The notes below the pieces were generated by a model. The model saw only the letters and a list, made by a program, of their open reading frames with translations, had not been told where the DNA came from and did no database searches. Below, one piece after another: positions 1 through 5,497 of a stretch of DNA of 5,497 bases. The DNA comes from Comamonas sp. GTDB lineage: Bacteria > Pseudomonadota > Gammaproteobacteria > Burkholderiales > Burkholderiaceae_C. Location: contig JAFAIY010000459.1 of assembly GCA_019236485.1 (NCBI GenBank), positions 1 to 5,497 on the forward strand, given 5' to 3'. The position numbers and the translations under genes are program-made. Within the stretch, counting starts at the first letter, position 1; the number at the start of each line of letters is the position of its first letter.

Positions 1-1322
1 CTGCTGGCCATGCGCACGCCATGGAGCAAGGCCTTGCGGTCGCGCTCGTCATGCAGAAAGTTCATGCGTATGCTGGCCAGCGCCTCGGGCTCGCCGCTCC
101 TGAGCCTGAGTTCGCCGCGCGAATAGGGCCGCACCTGGTAAGGCGCCATGGTCATGCCGGGGAAGGCTTCGGTGCGGTAGTTCCTGCCGCTTTGCATATA
201 GCCTTCGATATCGCCGGTCACGGGCAGGCCGTGAATCTGGATGTCGTTATAGGGCAGGCTGGAATCGCTGCTGAACCAGGCCGCAAATTCGGAGGCCGGC
301 ATGGCCATGGCCCCCCGCCGGGTCAGCAGGTATTTGAGCAGCGAGGCGCCAATGCCCAGGCCGCGCAGCGATCGGTTGAGGCTGGGCGTGCCGGGCTTCA
401 TGCGCCAGGACATGGGCACGATCGCATGGTCCTGCAGATTGGCTCCCACGCCGGGCAGATCCACTTTCACATCGATACCCATCTCGCGCAGATGCGCGGC
501 CGGGCCTATGCCCGAGAGCATCAGCAGCTGCGGCGACTGCAGCGCGCCCGCGCACAGCAGGATTTCCTTGCCTGCGCTGGCGCTGTGGCGACCGCCCGCC
601 CCGTCCTTCCAGTGCACTGTGGTGGCGTGCCGTCCTTCCAGCCCTATGCGAGTGACCAGCACCTGCATGCGCACTTCCAGATTGCTGCGCCGCATCGCGG
701 GTTCGATGGCATTGCTGGCCACCGAGGAGCGCCGACCCTGCTTGAGGTTGACCTGAAACAGGCCTGCGCCGTCGGGGTGGCCGTTGTTGAAGTCCTTGCA
801 GGCCGGCATGCCGGCCTGAATCGCAGCTTGCACCATGGCCAGCGACACCGGGTGCGGCTGCTGCAGATTGTTGGCCGTCAGCGGGCCGCCGCGGCCGTGC
901 CAGGGTTGGGTGAATTCCGCTTCGCTGCGCTGCTGGTCCTCGGTGCGAACGAAATAAGGCAGCAGCTCCTCATAGCTCCAGCCCCTGGCGCCCAGAGCAG
1001 CCCAGCTGTCGAAATCGGCCCTGTCGCCGCGCACATAAATCATGCCGTTGATGGACGACGAGCCACCCAGGCGCTTGCCGCGCGGCAGGCTGATGCGGCG
1101 GTTGGCCGCATAGGACTCGGGCTCGGTCTCGTGGCCCCAGGAATATCTGGGGCTGTTGATCATCTGGCCCCAACCCGAGGGCATGCTGACCAGCAAATCC
1201 TTGTGGCTGGCACCGCCTTCGAGCAGCAGGACTCTGTGCTCTGCGCTCTCGCTGAGCCTCGCGGCCAGCGTGCCGCCGGCCGAGCCCGCGCCTATGACGA
1301 TGTAGTCAAAAACCTCCTCCAT
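1..1322 (-). CDS. GMC-family FAD-dependent oxidoreductase (choline dehydrogenase-like), C-terminus cut by window edge
   Basis: Flavoprotein of the glucose-methanol-choline family, which oxidises alcohols to aldehydes or ketones; the substrate here is unknown. About 440 residues are open from the ATG to the window edge without a stop. Seen: the FAD dinucleotide fold near the N-terminus (DYIVIGAGSAGG, residues 6-17), an acidic ribose-binding Glu35 followed by two glycines, GMC signature 1 at about 82-105 (GKRLGGSSSINGMIYVRG core) and signature 2 at 259-273 (GALQSPQLLMLSGIG). Family members usually run about 530-560 residues, so roughly the last 100, including the catalytic His and His/Asn pair, lie outside. 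The start is supported by GGAGG six bases upstream. It follows a strong terminator and a 231-nt leader, so it is probably its own transcription unit. Its position next to a steroid-type regulator suggests, but does not show, a role with steroid alcohols. Family call is firm; substrate is not. Confidence 0.93.
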   Translation of the reverse strand, partial: MEEVFDYIVIGAGSAGGTLAARLSESAEHRVLLLEGGASHKDLLVSMPSGWGQMINSPRYSWGHETEPESYAANRRISLPRGKRLGGSSSINGMIYVRGDRADFDSWAALGARGWSYEELLPYFVRTEDQQRSEAEFTQPWHGRGGPLTANNLQQPHPVSLAMVQAAIQAGMPACKDFNNGHPDGAGLFQVNLKQGRRSSVASNAIEPAMRRSNLEVRMQVLVTRIGLEGRHATTVHWKDGAGGRHSASAGKEILLCAGALQSPQLLMLSGIGPAAHLREMGIDVKVDLPGVGANLQDHAIVPMSWRMKPGTPSLNRSLRGLGIGASLLKYLLTRRGAMAMPASEFAAWFSSDSSLPYNDIQIHGLPVTGDIEGYMQSGRNYRTEAFPGMTMAPYQVRPYSRGELRLRSGEPEALASIRMNFLHDERDRKALLHGVRMAS

Positions 1323-1328
1323 GGCCTG

Positions 1329-1333
1329 CCTCC
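1329..1333 (-). promoter_or_regulatory. Shine-Dalgarno of the GMC oxidoreductase
   Basis: On the minus strand GGAGG lies six bases before the ATG at 1322. It is a strong match to the 16S rRNA tail and fixes this start, which is also directly followed by the FAD-binding motif expected at the N-terminus. Confidence 0.8.
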
Positions 1334-1479
1334 ATTGATTCGTTTGGGATTGCCGATGTGTGGAACCGAAACCGTTGCGAAGCGCCGTGCCTGGTTTTGC
1401 TGCGCCATCGCTCCTGCCCGGAGTTCGCAGTCCGACGGCTCTGCTATCAGATCAAAAGCTGCCAGCGCCCTCCAGCAAT

Positions 1480-1498
1480 TGAAATCTCATGGATTTCA
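1480..1498. promoter_or_regulatory. Inverted repeat upstream of the GMC gene, possible operator
   Basis: Perfect 7-bp arms TGAAATC and GATTTCA are separated by 5 nt, about 160 nt before the GMC start codon. The site is AT-rich against a GC-rich background and overlaps a weak -10-like TATGAA (minus strand, 1500-1495), for which I found no convincing -35 partner. The size and symmetry suit a dimeric regulator, conceivably the LuxR-type protein encoded next door. Binding is inference; only the symmetry is seen. The rest of the 1323-1593 intergenic region holds the terminator at 1554-1579 and no promoter I can call with confidence. Confidence 0.35.
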
Positions 1499-1553
1499 TA
1501 GGGAGTTCAATGCCTGCCAAGCGCCAGCCGCTCCCACTTTTGCTGCATCCCAT

Positions 1554-1579
1554 AAAAAACGGGCCGCAGCCCGTTTTTT
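1554..1579 (-). terminator. Intrinsic terminator after the LuxR-type regulator
   Basis: A perfect inverted repeat of 11-bp arms: six A, then CGGGC, a 4-nt loop, GCCCG, then six T. It begins 14 nt after the regulator stop codon. On the minus strand it gives a GC-rich stem followed by a T6 run, the usual Rho-independent form. Because the A-run is matched by the T-run, the structure is symmetric and should also stop transcription coming from the other direction. Confidence 0.9.
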
Positions 1580-1593
1580 GGATACCCAACCGC

Positions 1594-2838
1594 TTATTTA
1601 TTGCCCAGCCAGGCCACGCTGTTGAGGAAGATGCGCACCAGCTCGGTCTGGCGGCGCACTCCGGTCTTGGAGAAGATGGAGCGCAGATGGGCTCGCGCCG
1701 TGTTGCGGCGGATGTTGAGCGCCTCGGCGGCTTCTTCCAGCGACAGGCCATTGGCCAGCTGAATCGCCAGCGAGGTCTCGGCCGGCGTCAGCTGGAACAG
1801 CTGCTGGGCCAGCTTCACGGGAGGATCGGCCTTGCCGCCGGTGTCGCGCACGAACACGGCCACGCTGGGGCGCTGCTTGCCCTCGGTCCACTCGTCGGGC
1901 GAGATGCTTTGCACCACCACGCCCCAGTTGAGCTGGCCCGACTGGCGACTCACCGACATGCCCTCGGTCATGGACAGGCGCGAGACCTGGGTGTGGACCA
2001 GGGCGTCCTTGATCAGGCGCTGCAGCTTGCGGTTGTCGTTGGCGTAATTGGCCTCCAGCATGCCGCCGGAGATCTTCAGCCCGTCCTGCAGGTCCAGAAT
2101 ACTGGTCGCCGCGGGATTGCATTCCAGCACCTGGCCGTTCTGGTCCAGCACCACCACCCCCACCATCAGCTGGGCCGTGGCCTTGCTGTACAGCGAGATG
2201 ACCTGGCGGTCCTGGTTGACCGACAGATGCAGGTTCAGCGCGCATTTGATATGCGGCAGCAGCATGCTGCCAAAAGCGCGCTCCTGCTTGGTGAAGGCCG
2301 GCGCCGTCTCGGGCCGCGTGATGCGCAGACCATAGACGCAGGTGTCCTTGGTCGCGATGTCGGCGGCCATCACATGGAACACCTGCTGCAGCTTGCACCA
2401 GTCGTTGTAATAGTTCGAGGCGCGCCACTCGGACTCGGGCATCACGTCGCCCACGGTGACTATGCGATCCGTGGGCATGCCGCGAAACGGACTCATGCTG
2501 ATCTGGGGGGTGTGGGGGATCAGATCCCTTCTGTCCCCCGCCGCAGACACGATCAGGCCCACATCGTCGGCGCTGCCGGGGCGCACGATCAAGGAGGCGT
2601 AGTTGCCGCCCAGTTGCTGGCGCAGAGCCTCGAGAAACGGCTTCCAGCCCTCGGGGTTCATCGCGGCCTCGTACAGCAGGCCTATGAGGTGGCTGAACTG
2701 CTCGGCGGATACGAACGGCGCATCGGCTGCTCGCACAGGCGCCGGGCTATCGAATACGGGCACATCCTTGAGCACGCAGGCCATGGAGCGCGGCGTGTAC
2801 GTGGAAAAGCCCATCTTGGCGAAAGCGCTGTCCATCAT
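1594..2838 (-). CDS. tesR: LuxR-type transcriptional regulator, TesR/TeiR-like
   Basis: Predicted 414-residue DNA-binding regulator. The C-terminus carries a LuxR-type helix-turn-helix at about 350-405 (LTPAETSLAIQLANG, then RNTARAHLRSIFSKTGV as the recognition helix region). Residues about 216-330 look PAS-like (GVVVLDQNGQVLECNPAA at 227-244) and may bind a ligand; the region at about 45-200 is compatible with another sensory domain, unassigned. It resembles in layout TesR/TeiR, the positive regulator of testosterone degradation in Comamonas testosteroni; TeiR has also been reported to act as a kinase, which I cannot see here. The start is set by AGGAG six bases before the first of two tandem ATGs (2838 and 2835). 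An upstream in-frame start at 2922 would overlap the thiolase and has no such site; a later ATG at 2784 would give about 396 residues. It lies 35 nt behind the thiolase, so it is probably co-transcribed with it. Confidence 0.85.
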   Translation of the reverse strand: MMDSAFAKMGFSTYTPRSMACVLKDVPVFDSPAPVRAADAPFVSAEQFSHLIGLLYEAAMNPEGWKPFLEALRQQLGGNYASLIVRPGSADDVGLIVSAAGDRRDLIPHTPQISMSPFRGMPTDRIVTVGDVMPESEWRASNYYNDWCKLQQVFHVMAADIATKDTCVYGLRITRPETAPAFTKQERAFGSMLLPHIKCALNLHLSVNQDRQVISLYSKATAQLMVGVVVLDQNGQVLECNPAATSILDLQDGLKISGGMLEANYANDNRKLQRLIKDALVHTQVSRLSMTEGMSVSRQSGQLNWGVVVQSISPDEWTEGKQRPSVAVFVRDTGGKADPPVKLAQQLFQLTPAETSLAIQLANGLSLEEAAEALNIRRNTARAHLRSIFSKTGVRRQTELVRIFLNSVAWLGNK

Positions 2839-2844
2839 GTTCAA

Positions 2845-2849
2845 CTCCT
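2845..2849 (-). promoter_or_regulatory. Shine-Dalgarno that decides the regulator start
   Basis: AGGAG on the minus strand, six bases before the ATG at 2838. It favours the 414-residue form over the longer 442-residue reading that starts inside the thiolase gene. Its first two bases are also the end of an inverted repeat (2848-2877), so its access may be controlled by RNA folding. Confidence 0.75.
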
Positions 2850-2877
2850 GAGCTGAATATGGCTTGGGCCAGCTCAG
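2848..2877 (-). repeat. Inverted repeat joining thiolase stop and regulator ribosome site
   Basis: On the minus strand CTGAGCTG and CAGCTCAG are perfect 8-bp arms around a 14-nt loop. The first arm contains the thiolase TGA stop (2876-2874); the second ends on the first two bases of the regulator Shine-Dalgarno. There is no T-run, so it is not a terminator. It could couple translation: a ribosome finishing the thiolase would open the stem and expose the next ribosome site. The symmetry is seen; the function is inferred. Confidence 0.5.
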
Positions 2878-4076
2878 TTCAGCTCGAACAGGCCGGCAGC
2901 ACCCATGCCGCCGCCGATGCACATGCTCACCACCACAAAGCGCACGCCACGGCGACGGCCTTCGAGCAGCGCATGGCCCACGAGACGCGCGCCCGACATG
3001 CCGAACGGGTGGCCTATGGAGATGGCGCCGCCGTTGACGTTCAGGCGCTCGTCGGGAATGCCCAGTTGGTCGCGGCTATAGATCACCTGGCAGGCAAAGG
3101 CCTCGTTGATTTCCCACAGGCCGATGTCGCCCACCGTCAGACCATGCTGCTTGAGCAGCTTGGGGATGGCGTAGACGGGGCCGATTCCCATCTCGTCGGC
3201 ACGGCAGCCGGCCACGGCCACGCCGCGGTAGGTGCCCAGGGGCGCCAGGCCGCGCGCACGCGCTTCGTCGGCGCTCATCACCACGCAGGCGCTGGCGCCG
3301 TCGGACAACTGGGAGGCATTGCCGGCCGTGATGAACTGGCCTTCAGCCACCCACTGGCCGTTCTTCCAGACGGGCTTGAGCTTGGCCAGGCTCTCCAGCG
3401 TGGTGTCGGCGCGATTGCCTTCGTCGCGGGTCAGCGTCACCTCCTCGCTGCCTGTGACATTGCCGTCCTTGTCGAACAGCTGCTTGACAGTGGTCAGCGG
3501 CACGATCTCGTCGTCGAACAGGCCCTTGGCCTGGGCGGCGGCCACGCGCTGCTGGCTGCGCAGCGAGTACTCGTCCTGGGCTTCGCGACTGATGCCGTAG
3601 CGTTGGCTGACCAGCTCGGCCGTCTCTATCATCTGGATATAGGCCGTGGGCTCGGCCGCGAGCACGGCCTTGGACTGGGCGCGGTAGGAGTTCTTGTACT
3701 TGTTCTGCACCAGGGAGATGGACTCCAGGCCGCCGGCCACGGCAATGTCCAGCTCGCCGGTCATGACGCTCTTGGCGGCCGTGGCAATACTCATCAGGCC
3801 CGAGGCGCACATGCGGTCTATCACCATGCCGCCCACGGAATTGGGCAGGCCCGCGGTGTAGGCGCAGAGGCGGCCCAGGTTGTAGCCCTGAGTGCCCTGC
3901 TGAGCCGCAATGCCCAGAATGACGTCGCCCACATCTTCGCCGGCCACATCCGCCTTGTTCAGCGCGGCGCGGATGACATGGCCGCCCAGCACCGGGGCCT
4001 CCGTGTCATTGAAGGCGCCGCGGTATGCCTTGCCGATGGGGGTGCGAGCCGTCGAAACGATGACTGCGTCTTTCAT
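2874..4076 (-). CDS. Thiolase (acetyl-CoA C-acyltransferase)
   Basis: A 400-residue thiolase, the usual length for the family, which cleaves 3-ketoacyl-CoA with free CoA to release acetyl-CoA or propionyl-CoA (degradative) or runs the reverse condensation. Seen: the N-terminal TARTPIGK at 9-16; nucleophilic Cys90 in DRMCASG; NEAF at 324-327; the active-site His356 in GHPFG; and Cys386 in CIGGGMG near the C-terminus. All catalytic residues are present, so it should be active. AGGAG seven bases before the ATG supports the start. It is preceded by a 147-nt gap and followed closely by the regulator gene. In this setting it probably carries out a thiolytic step in beta-oxidation of the steroid C/D-ring remnant or side chain, in the manner of FadA6 or FadA5, but by eye it is not an obvious ortholog of either mycobacterial enzyme. 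Substrate is inference. Confidence 0.93.
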   Translation of the reverse strand: MKDAVIVSTARTPIGKAYRGAFNDTEAPVLGGHVIRAALNKADVAGEDVGDVILGIAAQQGTQGYNLGRLCAYTAGLPNSVGGMVIDRMCASGLMSIATAAKSVMTGELDIAVAGGLESISLVQNKYKNSYRAQSKAVLAAEPTAYIQMIETAELVSQRYGISREAQDEYSLRSQQRVAAAQAKGLFDDEIVPLTTVKQLFDKDGNVTGSEEVTLTRDEGNRADTTLESLAKLKPVWKNGQWVAEGQFITAGNASQLSDGASACVVMSADEARARGLAPLGTYRGVAVAGCRADEMGIGPVYAIPKLLKQHGLTVGDIGLWEINEAFACQVIYSRDQLGIPDERLNVNGGAISIGHPFGMSGARLVGHALLEGRRRGVRFVVVSMCIGGGMGAAGLFELN

Positions 4077-4083
4077 GATTTGT

Positions 4084-4088
4084 CTCCT
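4084..4088 (-). promoter_or_regulatory. Shine-Dalgarno of the thiolase gene
   Basis: AGGAG on the minus strand, seven bases before the ATG at 4076. Upstream of it in the leader sits a small inverted repeat (GGGCAG and CTGCCC arms, 4110-4127, 6-nt loop) that lacks a T-run. I see no convincing -35/-10 pair between 4089 and 4223. Confidence 0.75.
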
Positions 4089-4171
4089 AACTTACTTTCG
4101 TCGCGCCTTGGGCAGTTTGGGCTGCCCTTTCGAGGTCGGCTGCTCTGTCGGCCGCTCGTCCCTCTTCTCAC

Positions 4172-4207
4172 AAAAAATGCAAACGCACACATAAGCGAGC
4201 GTTTGCA
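4172..4207 (-). terminator. Terminator-like hairpin between hydratase and thiolase genes
   Basis: On the minus strand TGCAAACGC and GCGTTTGCA form perfect 9-bp arms (4207-4199 and 4186-4178) with a 12-nt loop, directly followed by six T (4177-4172). It begins 16 nt after the hydratase stop. Form and place suit a Rho-independent terminator, though the 12-nt loop is longer than usual, so it may be leaky. It would separate the SDR-hydratase pair from the thiolase-regulator pair. The same bases could instead be a protein-binding palindrome, since GCACACA is also repeated in direct orientation across it. Confidence 0.6.
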
Positions 4208-4211
4208 CACA
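4185..4211. repeat. Direct repeat GCACACA, 20 nt apart
   Basis: GCACACA occurs at 4185-4191 and again at 4205-4211, a 20-nt period close to two helix turns, so both copies face roughly the same side of DNA. It interleaves with the 9-bp inverted repeat of the terminator-like hairpin. Such phasing is typical of paired regulator half-sites, but no regulator is assigned. Confidence 0.35.
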
Positions 4212-4223
4212 CTCGATTTTTCC

Positions 4224-4697
4224 CTAAAAAAATAACCTGCTGATGGTTTCGACCACGCACCCGGGTTTGTCCTGATCCCTGACCTGCACCGTGATGCGGA
4301 TCGTGACCTGTACCCCGGCTTCGCCGATGGCGCTGGCAGCCACCACCTCGCCGCTGCCGCGCACCCAGGAATCCACCAATACCGGTGCGGGGAAACGCAC
4401 TTTTTCGCAGCCGTAGTTCACGCCCATCTTCAGGCCCTCATAGGCCACGAGCTGGGGCAGGAACAGATTGGCCAGCGACAGCGTCAGATAGCCATGGGCC
4501 ACACAGGCGCCAAACGGGCCGTTCTTGGCCTGCTCGGGGTCCACATGGATCCACTGGTGGTCGCCCGTGGCATCGGCAAACTGGTTGATGCGCTGCTGGC
4601 TGATCTGCATCCACGGGGTTTCCCCGAGCTGGCGCCCCACCGAGGCCAGCACGGAATCTGCCGAGTCGAACAGTACTTTTTCCACAACTGCGCTCAT
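4224..4697 (-). CDS. MaoC-family (R)-specific enoyl-CoA hydratase, HtdZ/NodN-like
   Basis: A 157-residue single hot-dog-fold protein, expected to add water to 2-enoyl-CoA to give the (R)-3-hydroxyacyl-CoA, acting as a dimer in the cytoplasm. Seen: the hydratase-2 motif at about 40-57 (FADATGDHQWIHVDPEQA) with catalytic Asp46 and His51, then AHGYLTLSL at 67-75, and NYGCEKVRFPAPV further on. The sequence is strongly reminiscent of mycobacterial HtdZ (Rv0130), judged from memory and not aligned. Its ATG follows the SDR stop after only 3 nt, with a weak AGGG site inside the SDR gene, so the two are probably translated together. In steroid cluster context it likely hydrates an unsaturated CoA thioester of the ring remnant or side chain; that substrate is inferred. 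A run of seven T closes the coding region just before the TAG stop. Confidence 0.9.
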   Translation of the reverse strand: MSAVVEKVLFDSADSVLASVGRQLGETPWMQISQQRINQFADATGDHQWIHVDPEQAKNGPFGACVAHGYLTLSLANLFLPQLVAYEGLKMGVNYGCEKVRFPAPVLVDSWVRGSGEVVAASAIGEAGVQVTIRITVQVRDQDKPGCVVETISRLFF

Positions 4698-4700
4698 GAC

Positions 4701-5486
4701 TCAGGCCCTTTGCGAGCTCACGGACACCACTTCACCCGTCATATAGGACGAGTAATCGCTGGCCAGGAAGATCATCACGTTCGCGACTTCCCAGGGCTCA
4801 GCACCGCGGCCGAAAGCCTCCTTCTCGGACAGCTTGGCCAGCAACTCTTCGGAAGCCGACTTCTTGAGGAAGGCATGGATGGCGATCGAGGGCGCCACGG
4901 CGTTGATGCGTATGCCGTGCTCGGCCGCTTCCAACGCCGCGCAGCGCGTGAACGCCATCACGCCGGCCTTGGCCGCCGCGTAGTGGGCCTGCTCGACCTG
5001 GGCGCGCCAGCCCAGCACCGAGGCGTTGTTGACGATCACGCCCTTGCCGCGCGGCTGCATGACCTTGAGCGCCGCGCGCGTCATGCGGAAAGTGCCGGTC
5101 AGAGTGATGTCTATGACCTTGCTCCACTCCTCGTCGCTCATGTCTACGACCTTGCAGCTGGTGCCCAGGCCCGCGTTGTTGATCAGCACATCGATGCCGC
5201 CCAGGGCCTGGTCGGCCTCGGCGATCAAGGCCTGGACCTGCTCCTCGCGGCTCACGTCGCAGAGCTTGCCGAAGACCTGGCTCAGGCCCGTGTCCTGCTT
5301 GATCTGCTCCACGGCCTCGGCCAGGCGGCGCTCGTGCACGTCCGAGATGAACAAGGCCTTGCAGCCTTCTTCGGCGGCACGCTTGGCGGCGGAGAAGCCT
5401 ATGCCGGCGCCTGCGGCGGCGGTAACGAGAACGGTCTTGCCCTTGAGCAGGCCGTGGGGGGCGACGTAGGAGGGAACGCTTGTCAT
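4701..5486 (-). CDS. ipdF: Short-chain dehydrogenase/reductase, IpdF-like
   Basis: A 261-residue classical SDR, using NAD(P) to interconvert an alcohol and a ketone. Seen: the cofactor-binding TAAAGAGIG at 22-30, Asp77 before the adenine pocket, NNAG at 103-106, catalytic Ser156, and YAAAK at 169-173. The position normally held by the tetrad Asn (before LTGTF) is Thr128. The whole chain, with the opening APHGLLKGK, the NNASVLGWRAQ segment and the ASDYSSYMTGEVVSVS tail, matches my memory of mycobacterial IpdF (Rv3559c), reported to oxidise a 5-hydroxyl on C/D-ring CoA thioesters in HIP catabolism. The ATG at 5486 is preferred; a TTG at 5492 would add two residues. No Shine-Dalgarno is seen in the 11 bases available, but the ATG overlaps a TGA in another frame (ATGA), as for a coupled upstream gene. 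Family firm, IpdF assignment likely. Confidence 0.88.
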   Translation of the reverse strand: MTSVPSYVAPHGLLKGKTVLVTAAAGAGIGFSAAKRAAEEGCKALFISDVHERRLAEAVEQIKQDTGLSQVFGKLCDVSREEQVQALIAEADQALGGIDVLINNAGLGTSCKVVDMSDEEWSKVIDITLTGTFRMTRAALKVMQPRGKGVIVNNASVLGWRAQVEQAHYAAAKAGVMAFTRCAALEAAEHGIRINAVAPSIAIHAFLKKSASEELLAKLSEKEAFGRGAEPWEVANVMIFLASDYSSYMTGEVVSVSSQRA

Positions 5487-5497
5487 TTGCAATACAT

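Noticed and set aside
21..1625. 534-residue open frame on the plus strand opposite the GMC gene
   Set aside because: It is antisense to a clear GMC oxidoreductase and runs through the terminator; its His, Ala, Gln and Gly-rich composition is typical of a shadow frame in GC-rich DNA, with no recognisable domain.
1489..2856. 455-residue open frame on the plus strand opposite the regulator
   Set aside because: Low-complexity composition rich in His, Gln and Gly, no domain, and the opposite strand encodes a convincing LuxR-type protein with a ribosome site.
2839..2922. Upstream extension of the regulator to a start at 2922 (442 residues)
   Set aside because: The added 28 residues overlap the thiolase end, are Arg-rich and unlike a folded N-terminus, and lack a ribosome site, whereas AGGAG precedes the ATG at 2838.
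4110..4127. GGGCAG/CTGCCC hairpin in the thiolase leader as a terminator or riboswitch
   Set aside because: Only 6-bp arms, no T-run on the minus strand and no wider conserved fold visible.
4226..4232. Seven-base T run at the end of the hydratase gene as a programmed frameshift site
   Set aside because: It lies one codon from the stop, the protein already has normal family length, and no stimulating structure that would extend the frame was seen.
2859..4235. 458-residue open frame on the plus strand opposite the thiolase
   Set aside because: Antisense to a complete thiolase with all catalytic residues; biased composition and no domain.

Overview
The window looks like a GC-rich betaproteobacterial chromosome of the Comamonas testosteroni type, carrying one end of a steroid-degradation gene cluster. 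The basis is family recognition from the translated proteins: an IpdF-like short-chain dehydrogenase, an HtdZ/NodN-like MaoC hydratase, a thiolase, and a LuxR-type regulator matching the TesR/TeiR (testosterone-inducible regulator) type. No database search was possible, so organism and gene names are inferences from remembered families.

All five genes lie on the minus strand, so transcription runs from high to low coordinates. From 5486 down to 4701 is the SDR; 3 nt later comes the MaoC hydratase (4697-4224). A 147-nt gap (4077-4223) follows, holding a hairpin with a T-run that looks like an internal terminator and also carries repeats that could be an operator. Next are the thiolase (4076-2874) and, 35 nt further on, the LuxR-type regulator (2838-1594), with a small inverted repeat linking the thiolase stop codon to the regulator's Shine-Dalgarno. 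A strong intrinsic terminator (1554-1579) closes this unit. After a 271-nt intergenic region (1323-1593) with a 7-bp inverted repeat, a separate GMC-family flavin oxidoreductase begins at 1322 and runs off the left edge.

Taken together, SDR, MaoC hydratase and thiolase supply oxidation, hydration and thiolytic steps of CoA-thioester beta-oxidation. This fits breakdown of the C/D-ring remnant of a steroid (HIP-type intermediates), with the regulator for the pathway encoded behind the thiolase. The GMC oxidoreductase is separately transcribed and its substrate is unknown. No RNA genes, insertion sequences, CRISPR arrays or attachment sites were seen. No gene-free stretch exceeds 300 nt.
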